A stretch of 45,239 nucleotides of DNA from Ectocarpus siliculosus (lineage: Eukaryota > Sar > Phaeophyceae > Ectocarpales > Ectocarpaceae): the NCBI GenBank assembly GCA_000310025.1, contig FN648610.1, positions 73,016-118,254 on the forward strand, given 5' to 3'. Shown one piece after another: positions 1 to 11,600 of this stretch (position 1 is its first letter; each line of letters starts with the position of its first letter). Position numbers and translations under genes: made by a program. Below the pieces are notes generated by a model that saw only the letters and a program-made list of their open reading frames with translations, made no database searches and was not told where the DNA came from.

Positions 1-120
1 GGTCCCAAATAAAATTTTTCCTTTTTTGGGCGGGGGGGGGGGTCCCCCCCCCCCGGACCCCCCAAGGAACCCCCCGGGGGGGGGATTGGGGGCCCCCCCC
101 CCCCCCCCCCCCCTGCAGCC
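1..120. other. Homopolymer-rich sequence at the window edge
   Basis: Runs of C and G of up to about 20 bases alternate with short A/T tracts, with no coding or repeat structure. This looks like low-quality sequence at a contig end. The LepA gene should continue leftward here but does not. From 121 to 362 there is non-homopolymer sequence in which I could not find the next LepA exon; it is presumably intron. Confidence 0.6.
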
Positions 121-362
121 TGGATGGCGACCACGTAATGTGGCGTCGGCCCTCCCGAAAAGGAATAAGGAGGTTTGCGCCTAAAAACTATCAAGGAAAT
201 AACGGCGGGACGAGGCCTGCGCGAGCTCCATCGCGTCCGCATCCATGCACGAGCAAAGCAAAACAACGCTCTTATCGCCCACGCTTGGCGAGCAAGAGAT
301 AGGCATCCGCGTCCTCGTTGCCACGACCTGAGTGATTCTGATTGGCTGGCTGGTTGACTCAC

Positions 363-3300
363 TTCGTAATCCTCCGCGTCAGTGGGATACAGCCCGCAGA
401 ACACCATGGGTTTCGCCTCCTCGTATCCGTCCAACGGTTCCTCCGACGCTTGAGAAAAAAAAAAAAACGCAACACAACAAGTAATGCGCGAAGAAGGGGG
501 GCGGGATTACCATGGTTCATTGTCGCGCTTCTCGTGTGATTCGACGAGAAAAACCGTACCGTGGGGCTTCCACAACGGAAACCAAGCCACACGAAAAACA
601 CACGGTTGAACTAAAGGTACCAAAACAATCAATGCAACACCATCCTTTTACAGAAATCCCAGCCAGAGCAAAATCACACGGTCGCACGAAATGGCACCAA
701 AACATGGAACGAAACATCACTCTCTCACGAAGTAACAGCGACGGCGACAAGACAATACGATTTTTACAAGGTACTGTACCACAAGATTTTCGAAAAAGGA
801 AACGACGGGCGGATCTGGTCTCACGTTCTTTGGCGCTGGTGATGGTGTCCCCCACGCGAGCGTCCAGGACGTTCTTAACCCCGCAGACCATGTAGCCCAC
901 CTCGCCCGTCCCCAGTCGCTCCATCTCGTACGCCCCGGGTTTTCGCACCCCGACCTCGATCACCTTGTATATAGCATACAACAAAACATACAAAACACAC
1001 ACACACACACGTACAACAGAAAGTGGTATACATAGAGCAGTGGAGACAAGGAATAATGCAACCATTTCCGAACCAACAAGAACGCAAATCTAGTAGTGGG
1101 AGTGGCATGAGCGAAAAAGGTAATACTTTTATCACTATCCGAGAGCAACCAAAAAAAAAGCACGCAACCGCCAGCAGCACAATGTTCTTCTTGTGAGAGA
1201 GCGAGCACAAGATCGAAGACCAACAATCTAGCGAAAGTAAACAACACGAGGGACAATACTGTTGCAGCTTCAAAGCGAGGCGCACACACAAAATAAGACT
1301 GGGCGGACGGGGGACAGTTTGAGGTCTTTGCTACTTCTTTTGTGCGCTCGTGACACAAAAGCTACGAAAACGTGGTACTGGCACATGCATAGGATGGAAG
1401 AAAATGTTATTTTTCGTATGATTTTCCCACGTCTTCCGTTTTTCGTGTCGTCGCCAACGACGAAAAAACACGCCAAACACAGGAGAAAAAAATTTATACA
1501 ACCACGGGAAAGAGGGAGTATAACAAGAAGGTTCAGGGGCCATATCCTTCCAGTCGTTTGTTCACCTCGCGCTCGACCCCGTTGGCCATGAACTTGATCT
1601 TGTCCCCCCTTCGGATCTCACCGTCTACGATGCGGAAGTACACGATCACACCCTGCGGGAAAAACAAGCAACACACACACAACCGCACATATTGTTGCAC
1701 CCGCCGCACTGAGACTTTCCATTGGTCAGCCGGCTAGCGCGGTCGCAAAGACACGCGCACACGCGTACACATGCTATGCATGTGCGGAACGTGGGGTATC
1801 CCTGAGAACGACAAGACGGGGGCAAAACGCAGTGAGGATCGAAGCCAGGTAAAACAAGAAGAAGCACACCAGCACGTATGATACCACGACTCTCGCCGCG
1901 TGAGGAAGAAGGGAAAACTAACGCACACAGCGGCGGCTGGCGCAAACGCCGTGCGTAGCTACTGCAGTAGCAAACGGTGGTGCTTGTCCGTGAGATCCTA
2001 TCCAGTCGCACAGGTACGTGTTCCCCTCTCGACAATCGAACGCAAGAGACACGACACGGACAGCCTCATCTCCCGTTGTTACTGTTTTCGGCGTTGTGAC
2101 ACCTTCACGATGCATCATTTGCACACAAGAGGGTGTTTAGCACCCATAATCCCCCGCGTACAGTACCAATCCACCACAACGACAAGAAGAAGAGAGCTGT
2201 ACACACAAAATATCACACGCCAGGGCACACGCATCCTACCACACATCGTAAGGTAGCCGTCGCAAAGAACAAGGGCACTAACGCTTGCTGCTGCTGGTGG
2301 AGCTATGGTTATCCACACAAGAAACTGTAGAACAGAGGACCGCGGCAAGAAACACGGCAAGCTCAAGCACACACACCATCAAGCCACGCACACGAAGAAG
2401 CACTTTCTTTTTTCCGCCGCACCGAGACTGACGCCTTTTCATTGGGCAGCCAGAAACAATAGCGCGGTCGACGCGAATGATCAAGACATACACTCACACA
2501 CACACACAAAAAAACGGTACAAGTACAAGTACAATTACACACCTTGTACTCGTCGTAGACAGAGTCGTAGATGAGCGCCCTAAGGGGTCCCCCCGTGGGA
2601 CCCGGGGGCGGCGGGACGTTTTTCACCACCGCCTGTTTTTTTTTTTTTTTGGGTAGCACGTGGGACGAAGACAAGCACCAGCGCGGGGGGGAGAGAGGCC
2701 ACAACAACGACAACGAGCAGGTGTGTCAGGAGCCTACCGGCGAGGAGAGAAAAACACCGGCACGAGTAGCGGGGTACGGGGTAGAGGCAGTGTCGCGCAC
2801 AGTCATGTAGATAAAACGCTGGGTGATTACTGCTGTGTGTACGGGTTCAATAGGTTAGGCTCTTTGCTGGATGCAAAGTCGTAAAAGTAAGAACAAACCG
2901 GTGGACGCTTCGGATGCCCTCCCTGTCCCTGATACGTAGCAGCGACCGACGGTGAGAATGGAGCGAAAAAAAAATGGTAAAAAAACAGAAGACAAAAAGT
3001 CGAAATCCAAATACATGCGCAAGAATGGGAAGGATTTTTGTAGCGCAATCAACCGACGACACGGGCAATGGTAGCAGAAAGTCGAGCCCGCACGCCCGAC
3101 AGGGTCGGGTTGCGTTTTCAGTTGTATGCATGTTCCCCTCGAACAATGAAGGACTGGTGCACAACGCAAATCTTGCCTACCGAACACACGAACAAAAAAA
3201 ACTTGCTTCAAAGCACACGTGCGTGAGTCTCATCACGCAGCTTTGGGGTAGGCGACAAACCAATCACCCCCCGGTCGTAGGCCTCGCCTCTCTCTTTCTC

Positions 3301-4395
3301 TCCGCTCCGCTGAATCGTTCCCGCTAGCGAAATACCAACTTCTCGATATGATGCACGATGACGGCGTCATGTGCATCTCAAGTGCCTTGCTTGAAGAATT
3401 TTGTTCTCCCCCTGGGCGCAATCTGCTATCGTATCGTCGTGCCGCACCAGCGCCTGCTGCATCAATGCCTTCCGGGAAGGTACACAAACGTTCACGTTCG
3501 GAGTCGTCCCCCCCCCTCTTGCTGTTTCTTGAACGACAAAAGTTGACAACTATCAGTATGCACCGACACCCTGTAGATGCCATCGATAGTACAGATGCGA
3601 CGTGCAATACACCAGCAAGGGTGTAGCGGTAGCTGTTATTCAGTCGGTCAGTCGGTCACCTCGAGGATCTCCTGAATGCCTACCCCCGTCTTCGCGGACG
3701 CCGGGATGGCCTCGGTGCAGTCCAGACCAATCGTCGCTTCCACCTGATACATTGTCGTTGGGTCGTGTTGGTTAGCAAGTCTCCACCCCTCACCGTTCCG
3801 TCCTCTCGAGGACGCGTGGTCAATGATCTGAACCGCTAAGGTATGCAAAAACATCAGTACCTCCCCCCCCATGCAATATCCGGGTGAGGCTGAAGTCGTT
3901 CAATTGGCCGGCTGGCGTCAACCAATAGGAGCACGCATCTCCGCCACCCGTCGGGAGTCCCAATTTTTTCGGTTCGTTGTCACGTCCCGCTGGTAGGCTG
4001 CCATCTTCTTCGTCAACAACAACAACACGTTGACAGGCCTGTATGTACGTACAGAAGAGTTGATCACAAAAGGTTTTCAAGAACTGGTCCCTTTCCAACC
4101 TCAGTCCTACGGAGCAAATCAACCACGACCCGGTGTACGTTCTTCTTCCCCTCTAGAGGCGCTCCCATCACCCAATGAGGCAAGAAAAACGCGGCGTATC
4201 TCCCACCTCTTCGGCGATGCGGTAGGGGTCCGCGGCGGGCAGGTCTATCTTGTTGAGCACCGTGATGATCTCGAGGTCGTTCTCCAGGGCGAGGTAGACG
4301 TTGGCCAGGGTCTGCGCCTCCACCCCCTGAGACGCGTCCACCACGAGTAGGGCGCCCTCGCACGCCGCCAGCGACCGGGATACCTATTGGTGTCG

Positions 4396-4429
<34 letters not shown>

Positions 4430-7263
4430 AATTGCTTTTGGTTACTGCAGGCAAGCCGTCCCTGTTTTTTCCGAACACTAGTTATCTCTTCCTCCGTGAT
4501 AATTGTTTCACCCAACCAGGGAACCAATCTCGTGGTGAGAGGGGGAAGCAATCAAACGGGCTTCACATTGTGGAACAACGCAAAAAACGTGCTGTCGCAC
4601 TCACCTCGTAGGAGAAGTCGACGTGCCCAGGCGTGTCGATGAGGTTGAGGACGTACGTCTTCCCGTCTTCCGCGGGGTACTCTATCCTCGCAGCGTTGAG
4701 CTTGATGGTGATGCCCCTCTCCCGCTCCAGGTCCATGCTGTCCAGCAGCTGCTTCTTCATCTCCCGCTTCGCCACCGCGTCGCAGTACTCCAGCAACCTG
4801 ATGGATGGGGAGCGCGCCAAGATTCGGTTTCATTGAGGAAGGACACACAGGACGAGGGGTGGCAGGAGGAGAAGGTGGAGACGGGGAGGGAGAAAAAAAG
4901 CCTTGCTTGGCTCCGGATGGAAAAATGAACATTACACCTCACGGGAGGGGGAAGATAGAATCAACTGCACCCTACAGGACTCAAGGCTCTAGGTCTGGGA
5001 TTCGGCACACATTCTTCCATCATGTTTCCTCGTGGGATGGCGGCGGGGGGCGGGGGTGCATGGCGCGTTCCACGCGCAGTTTCCAGCCGACAAGATGTCT
5101 CGTATACGAGACACCGAATGAAGAGGGGGGAAGGGGGCACAGCAGATCATCGCGCTGTGCGATTGTAAGATAGCGGAACTGCTGTCGCAGGGATTGCAAA
5201 AGACCTAGACCAACTCATGGGGCAGTAGACTGCACGAAAAAAGGCTTCCATTCGAATTGCCACGGGCAAAAGGGTGCACGCAGTGTTTTGCTCGAAGGAG
5301 CCGGGAACACAGCAAATGTGTGTGGTCGGCTGTCTGGGTCTTCGCTGGCGTCGACCACACCACGAACCGGCGGAATTGGCGAAAATACAGCGGTCGCAAA
5401 GTGTGTGACTAACGTAGGTGTCGTCTTGACCAAGGGATGCGCTGAAAACAAAATGCTGCGAACAACGCGGCGTGCGTGTACTCCGTAGTTCAAGCCGTTA
5501 TCTCGCCGTAGTTTTCGGTGGTTGTACACACAGCATATTTTAAGTTGCGCATGTAGCTCACCACGAACATTTTCGCTATTACCAGACCGGAGTTTATCAG
5601 CAGACGTTATTGTTTTTGTTTAACCAAGCCCCCATGTATAGACAGCAGTAGCACGGCCGCAGACAAATGGGTCGGCGTGTCGGGGCCGATGTCGGCAAGA
5701 CTCCAGGCCGCGCAAGTCAAATAGCAGCAACTTTCCCGTCCGTGCTACTGAGTGTGTACGCTGACGTTGCCGCTGCGCTAGCGTAGCGAGTACTACTGCT
5801 TCCTTTTCTATCTTGGGAACTGCGTCGCGATACTCAAGACAGGAGTTGGACACTCAAAGCGCGCTCTCACTCGAGTTCTCCAGTTACTCTTACATACGTT
5901 ACCCCAAAGGATCAAATACGTTTTGTAAATTCAAAAAACGGCGGGAAACAACTGCTGCCCGTGAACTTAAAAAATCTGTAGATTTGAAAAAACGAGTGAT
6001 GTACTGCTGTAGACTTCGTTCCATCTTCCATGATTTTTACAATATTATTCCTAATATCTAACAAACCAGCAAGCTGTCAATAGACACTGCGCCGTGTCCC
6101 CTGTGAAGGTTACATTTTACAATACACGACACAACGGAGGGATTCTCCCCGATATTTTGTCGTTGACCCAGTAGAGAACTACAGGGGATGTTTTGTAAAA
6201 TGTAAGTTACCTTTAGATGTTTTTGTTGAGCACCAGCTGTCATCACTGATATAAATCATCAGTGTATAGAGACTTTAAAAGACTCGAAATAAGTCCAGTA
6301 CCCAGCCGGTTTTCCTCCACTCACTGGAAAGACTCCACCACATCCCGTTCGACTGCTGTGGGTTATCTCGAATGGGTTTATCTCGAATGGGTAGTCTTTC
6401 TGTGTGTGTTTTTTATTTTTCTTCAATACTGGTACCTTACAAGCACGATGTATCCAATGACAGCGATGATGCACGGTGTCCAGGGATATTTTAAAATTGA
6501 ACCGCGTTGTTCCAAACTGCTGTTGTCAGCAGCAGCGGTGGGTATGTAGTATATCTGTCTGTCGTTAAAATATATCTCATGTAGCAGGTGCGCTTGTCTA
6601 TATGGTGTTTTTTCACACCAGACACCCAGTAACGCGTAAAACGAAGGTGACTGACCCACGTTCGGAAACATGCAAAAACATGTCATCGTGCGTGTCGTGT
6701 GAACTGCTGTAAGCGAACGTACGTTACAGAAGCAACATACATATGGAAGTGATACTCAATGCCATCAAACGCAACTACGCGTGCACCCAGCAGTACCTGT
6801 CCGCCAGCGTACTCTTGCCGTGGTCGATGTGCGCCACGATCGAGAAATTTCGGATGAGCGAGACGTCGGTCTCGGTCTCCTCCCTGCTTGCCGTCGCCTT
6901 AGCCAGCATCCTCACCAGGTCACCACGACTCTGCTGCTGACGCCGACGGGCATCGCCGCTACCTCCGAGCGTTAGCCCTGAACATCTTGGTTGCGACGAC
7001 GGCGCCAACCGGGCAGGATCACCGCTGGTGGTGGTGGTGGTGGTGGTGCTTCTGCTGCTACTGCTTGCTCCGGCCGTGCCTCCCCCTCCTCCTCTTGATG
7101 CATCCCGTGTATTACAGGCGGCTCTTGGGATCAAGAAAGCAGAAGCTCCTGGTGCCGCTACCGCTGCTGCTGCTGTTGCTACTGCTACCAAACCCCATGA
7201 TCGTGATCTCCTCATACAGCAGGACCCTCGCCGGTACCTGGCCGGATTCCCCTCTCCCTCCAT
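363..7263 (-). CDS. lepA: Plastid-targeted elongation factor 4 (LepA/GUF1-type GTPase), 3' end missing
   Basis: Ribosome-associated translational GTPase (EF4) that back-translocates or remodels stalled ribosomes, here probably in the plastid. Exons, minus strand 5' to 3': 7263-6797, 4797-4605, 4383-4207, 3743-3660, 2632-2543, 1652-1566, 963-825, 448-363. All have AG/GT borders and phases that join without a break into 441 codons. G motifs seen: G1 AHIDHGKST (residues 144-152), the RERGITIK switch (181-188), DTPGH (210-214), NKID (264-267), SAKTG (295-299). Exon 8 encodes the LepA-typical [18 protein letters not shown]. The N-terminus has a hydrophobic Ala-rich signal peptide ending ASAF (40-43), then a Ser/Thr-rich transit region. 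Met17 (7215-7213) gives a more compact signal peptide and may be the true start. Bacterial LepA is about 600 residues, so the C-terminal third or more lies beyond the edge. Intron 1 is about 2 kb. Confidence 0.93.
3803..3873. repeat. Dispersed repeat copy 1 with 14-bp palindrome (LepA intron 3)
   Basis: About 70 bases beginning with the palindrome GTCCTCTCGAGGAC, followed by GCGTGGTCAATG and ending in a C-run. It is closely repeated at 15611-15680 inside an intron of the first transporter gene. Both copies are in the same orientation on the plus strand. The family is unknown. Confidence 0.7.
4396..4430. repeat. (GTT)n microsatellite in LepA intron 2
   Basis: About 11 GTT units on the plus strand. 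On the gene's strand it reads (AAC)n and sits about a dozen bases upstream of the exon 3 acceptor, where a pyrimidine tract would be expected. Confidence 0.9.
6105..6214. repeat. Short inverted repeat (possible MITE) in LepA intron 1
   Basis: Arms at 6105-6122 and 6193-6214 share the inverted core TTGTAAAATGTAA. The pair can form a hairpin of about 110 bases. No target duplication was identified, so the mobile origin is only a guess. Confidence 0.45.
6255..6419. repeat. Dispersed AT-rich repeat, copy A (LepA intron 1)
   Basis: About 160 bases, from ATCATCAGTGTATAGA through CCCGTTCGACTG to TAGTCTTTCTGTGTGTG and a T-rich tail. It is nearly identical to 7661-7813. Copy A has an internal duplication of the TCTCGAATGGG segment. 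The distal part (CGACTGTGGGTATATCTCG...TCTTTCTGTGT) recurs at 21926-21995, and its end recurs inverted at 43593-43627. Confidence 0.85.
7022..7056. repeat. TGG/ACC trinucleotide run encoding poly-Thr in LepA transit region
   Basis: A trinucleotide run inside LepA exon 1 encodes seven consecutive threonines in the predicted plastid transit peptide. Hydroxylated, low-acidic composition is usual for transit peptides, so the run is compatible with function. Confidence 0.8.
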
Positions 7264-8685
7264 GACGTCTGTGGGGTACGTGGTGCGTGTCCGAGCAGCA
7301 CCCCGAGCAAAACCAGCCATGGGGGGCACACAGCCGAGGGTACCTTGATCAGCCCCCAGCCGCGTGCCATCATCATCAGAGTTGTGCGGGAGGGAGGCGG
7401 GGGCTATTATTTTGCACATTGAGAAAATATAGAAGCACAGACGGGTACCATTAACTGTAACCACAGCCAGTCGGAAGGGATGTGCTAGAGCCTTTTCAGT
7501 GAGTGGTACATGTCGCGGCAGTTCTTGGCCACCCGGAGGCAAACGGCAGCAGCGCAAAAAAGAAAAAAGCAACCGGCCGGGGACAGATTCATTACTTGGC
7601 GTCCGCCAATCAGCTGTCTCAATTAAACTTGGCGAGGGGCGTCTAATTAATAACTGGTATATCATCAGTGTATAGACTTTAAAAGACTCGAAATAAGAAA
7701 TAAGTCCAGTACCCAGCCGGTTTCCCTTCACTCACTGAAAAGACTCCACCACATCCCGTTCGACTGTGGGTATATCTCGAATGGGTAGTCTTTCTGTGTG
7801 TATTTTTATTATTCCTTATTTCATTTCGTAATTCGTAATTTGGCATTATTCCTTAATTTCTTAATTTGGCAATTAGACTATTTAATTACGCCGCCTTTGC
7901 GCAGCATTCGAGCCAAGCCGCAACACACACACACACACACATCAGCCGGGCGCGCTGGGCGCTGTAACCCGCAGAGACCCTTCTGGTCTCTGTGTGTCCG
8001 ATTTTTCGCAACGTAACCCACACTGAGTGTCGATGACGAGCGCACAGCAGGGAGAGCTTAGAAACAGCGAGGAAGGAGATTACGCCCGCCGGTATGCAAA
8101 GAATGTTTTCCAGAGTGTCCCCCACCGGTGTCCCAGTTATATTACTTTCACCGAGCGCTTTTTTTGACGTGCTAACCCAGCACTATATTGACGAAAGGCA
8201 GAGCTGATGATGTGCCCTCGCAGCACCTCTCGAATACCTACGGTAGACAGGGAGGAACTGCTGTTGTAGGGAATCACATGTACTCCAATTTTCAACCTCC
8301 AATTGACCCGCCGTCACACCCGTTGTACCGAGAGGAAAAAAAAAAGCGTGAAGGCAGGCGCCATGAGAACGAGAAGGAAAAGACGCTGATTCGGGGTGCG
8401 CACCCCCTGGTTCGTGCAATGCGTGAAGGGCGCCTGCCCTGTCACCCGATCCCTCCTTGTCACCCTTTCCATCAATCAAACTGCACACCATGCATTGTTG
8501 TGCACGCAATGATAGGCGTGCTGCGCCTACGCGCATGTAAACCAGTATAAATTTGGCATTCTGTGCGCACCTCACTACAGCAGTATTTAGTAGCTGTGAC
8601 AACTCCGCCAGCCAAATGATCTGCTGCTTTTCGTACAAAAAAGGATCGATCGCACCCGGCCTCAAGCACACACTCAACACTCAAC
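7264..8685. other. Head-to-head intergenic region between LepA and transporter 1
   Basis: This 1.4-kb interval separates the LepA start (minus) from the first transporter start (plus) and should hold both promoters. It contains repeat copy B (7661-7813), a CA run near 7925-7940, and an inverted repeat around 8352-8442 (AGGCAGGCGCC against GGCGCCTGCCCT) enclosing the palindrome GGGGTGCGCACCCC. I see no convincing TATA box or coding exon. Confidence 0.5.
7661..7813. repeat. Dispersed AT-rich repeat, copy B (upstream of LepA)
   Basis: Direct repeat of 6255-6419, differing by small indels. The two copies bracket LepA exon 1, lying about 0.4 kb on either side of it. No clear flanking target duplication was seen. 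Confidence 0.85.
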
Positions 8686-11600
8686 ATGACCAGTGGCAAT
8701 GACGCGGTGACGGAGATGGAGACGAGTGAGTCTACCAGCCTGTTAGGAGGGCCCAACAGAGGAAAGTACGGCAGCACCCAGAGGCAGCAGCAGCAGCAGC
8801 AGCAGCAGCAGCGGCGGAGGCACCAGAAGAAGCAGGAAGAAGACTGGCGGGACACCGAAAAAAGAAGGGTGACGGGCCAGTTCCCGATGCGAGAGGTACG
8901 GCAGTACGTCACCAACTACATTTCAGACACCGTCCATATTGAATCGTTCTCCTTCTTCTCCCCGCCACATCTTCTCACAACAAAGATCACCGAGACGCGG
9001 CAGCGAAACAGTTATCACTGATTGTCTTGCGGTCTGTGCACCCCATAGCCTACAATAACGTTTTCTAAGAAGGGAATAGTGCGGAGGAACAGGGGCACTG
9101 CTGGAGAAGTCTATGTATAACCGTTGTTACACACACTATTGTAGGACAGGTACAGCAGTCTGAGCTGAGTGTCTTACGAATGCATGGTTGAACAGCCAAG
9201 ACCCGACTATGGATACGATACCACCCTTTCAGCGCTGCGCGCGGAGATGGGTGCAACAGTAGAGGTCATTGTTTACATGCCAGTTAAAAAGGCCGGTGTC
9301 CGGTACATTGCCAGTGTGTTCGGCTGGTACAGACTGGATCGCCGTATAGTTATTCTGCACTTGAATCAAATATGCCTGTATCCGGTATACTGTAGTGCCG
9401 GTCAATTTTCTGGGCAGATACCGGCACGAAACAGGGACCTCGCAGGGGTCTTCGGTCCTCGCCTCATTCCTCCGGAGTCGGTTTGTTTCGTTTTGAGTTT
9501 TCCGTATCTATTAAAAGGTTTCGGAACAGTACTGTAGTCTTCCAAATCGAAAATCCGGCGGCGGGACAAGGGTCAGTTGTCCAATCAGTGGGATTTTCGA
9601 TTTTCGATTTTCGATGGAAAACTGCGAGGACAAGACCCATCCTAATCCCGTCGTCGCTGGCCTGCTATTTTGCCAGAATGCGGCGTGTTTCCAATGTTCA
9701 ACGAATATTTTGACCCCTCATCTTTTTTTCGGCGGTGCGGCATGGCCGTAACCACACATACCGATGCCCATGAAGAGGGGAACGCTGCATCACCCGGCCT
9801 ACGAAAGTCAGTGGCCACACGGTTGCGTTCATGCCGAGGTGGCCATGCATTCATGAAAACGTTTGTTTGATCCGCGTCTTTCGGGTAAGGCACTTGGATT
9901 TGCCATGAAGGAAGTAGGCAGTTACCAATGGTGGGCCTGAATATTCCCCCCCCGCCTGTAAGCCGATGAACCGTACGGGGGCAGCACTGATTCAAGGAAT
10001 ACAACCCTGGGGTTGATACCGAGGTCCAACAGCTCAAAACGAGTTGAAGAACCCTGGTTGTACTATTGTTAGATGGACAGCATATCCACTATGCTATAAT
10101 AATAGCCAGCGGAGCAAGACGGCGCAAAAACACATGCATGTGCCAACCCAGCGAGTGACATTCACAAAGTTGGGGAACACGAAGTTGTCGGGAAGGAAGG
10201 ACAAGCACTCATTTGAACCAAGTGAAACATACAAAAATGGAGGTTGATGAGGTTTGTGTTGGAGAAAGTGGACCGGGTTGCGGAAGCGAGGCCTGGCGAC
10301 ACGGCTGGAACGGTGACAACTATCAGCCATGAAAGCACGTCATATTTGTAGGCAAGATATGCGATGATTTGCGTACGTGGACATGCCTTTTTTGTGGGTA
10401 TGAAAGGTCGCCGGCCTCAAGGGACGCCAACAACCAAATGTGACTAAGGGAAAGGACACCAAAGCACCCCCCGCCCCCCCAACGCCCGACAGTCGGGCAC
10501 CGCAGAAGGTGCTTCAGAGGGTGAACACGACACGGTAGAGGTCCCTGTTTAGTGCCCCGGTTGAATAGTACCGGTGCCGGGTGTAGGACCGGTGTTTTTA
10601 GGCGGGCACACAGTGAACTTCCAAGTCCTTCACAATGCTTTCAATAGTGCCGGTCCGGTATAGTGCCGGATAATTTTCTGGGCACATAGCGGCACTAGAC
10701 AGGGACCTATACTGCTGTAGCTGAAGTGGCTTTTTTGGTCCCTTTCATGCAACGTTTTCTCGCAACATGTTCGGGTTCGTTCCGAGGTGTGACGTGCTTA
10801 CCACCTCTTTTGCCTTTTGGCTGCAAGACTCCTCACCATCACCCCTCTTACGAAGCTTCCGCTCTCGCTCTCGAGAGGGCAACCTAGCTAACGGCCGAGG
10901 TGCTCTTTTTATCCTCCTCCCCCGAGCAGGTCTGTCTGATCGGCCTCGGCATGACGATGAACATCTACATGCTGGTGAATCTCTTTCCCTACAGTGGGAC
11001 GATGGTGAAGCATCTCCTCTCGCTGGACACGAACGAAGTCGGTGAGTGAGGCAGCAGCGGGGGGAGAATAAGAATGCGCATGCACTAGAAGAAGGAGAGC
11101 CGAGGGAGCGTGGCTGTAGGCCTGCAGAAGGAGTAGGTTACACGAGCCGCCGGAAGGCCAAGATTTCGAAGGCGCGCACGTGGGTACGGTTACCGTCACG
11201 CGAGCGACACAGACGAAAGCAGGTACAGGTAGCTTTCAGGCTACATTTGGTGCCGCTAGTCTTTTTTTGCTCACACCTCTCGTGATACTGTTCCAGACAT
11301 TGTTGACGACGGCCGCTGTCGTCGCCATCTCGTCTACAAGTAGCAGTTGTTGTTGTCGTAGCTGTTGTTGTTGTTGTTGTTGTTATTGTCGTTTTGGCTC
11401 CCCACCGAAGCCGATACGCAAGCTTGACTCAGCTCGTCACTTACAACGGGCCCACTTGGCGTTCGGCGGATCTAGACCCCGCGACAGGAATAACTCGCAT
11501 TTTGCCCTCCGCCTCTCTCGATCTACACATCGCTACCCATTTCTTCCATTTCTACCCGTCAGCGGTAGTGCTGCACCTTCCCTTTGTCTTTCACGATGAC

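Noticed and set aside
8183-8680. 165-codon minus-strand frame just upstream of transporter 1
   Set aside because: It lies in the presumed 5' UTR/promoter, overlaps another open frame on the plus strand, has low-complexity stretches, and matches no family.
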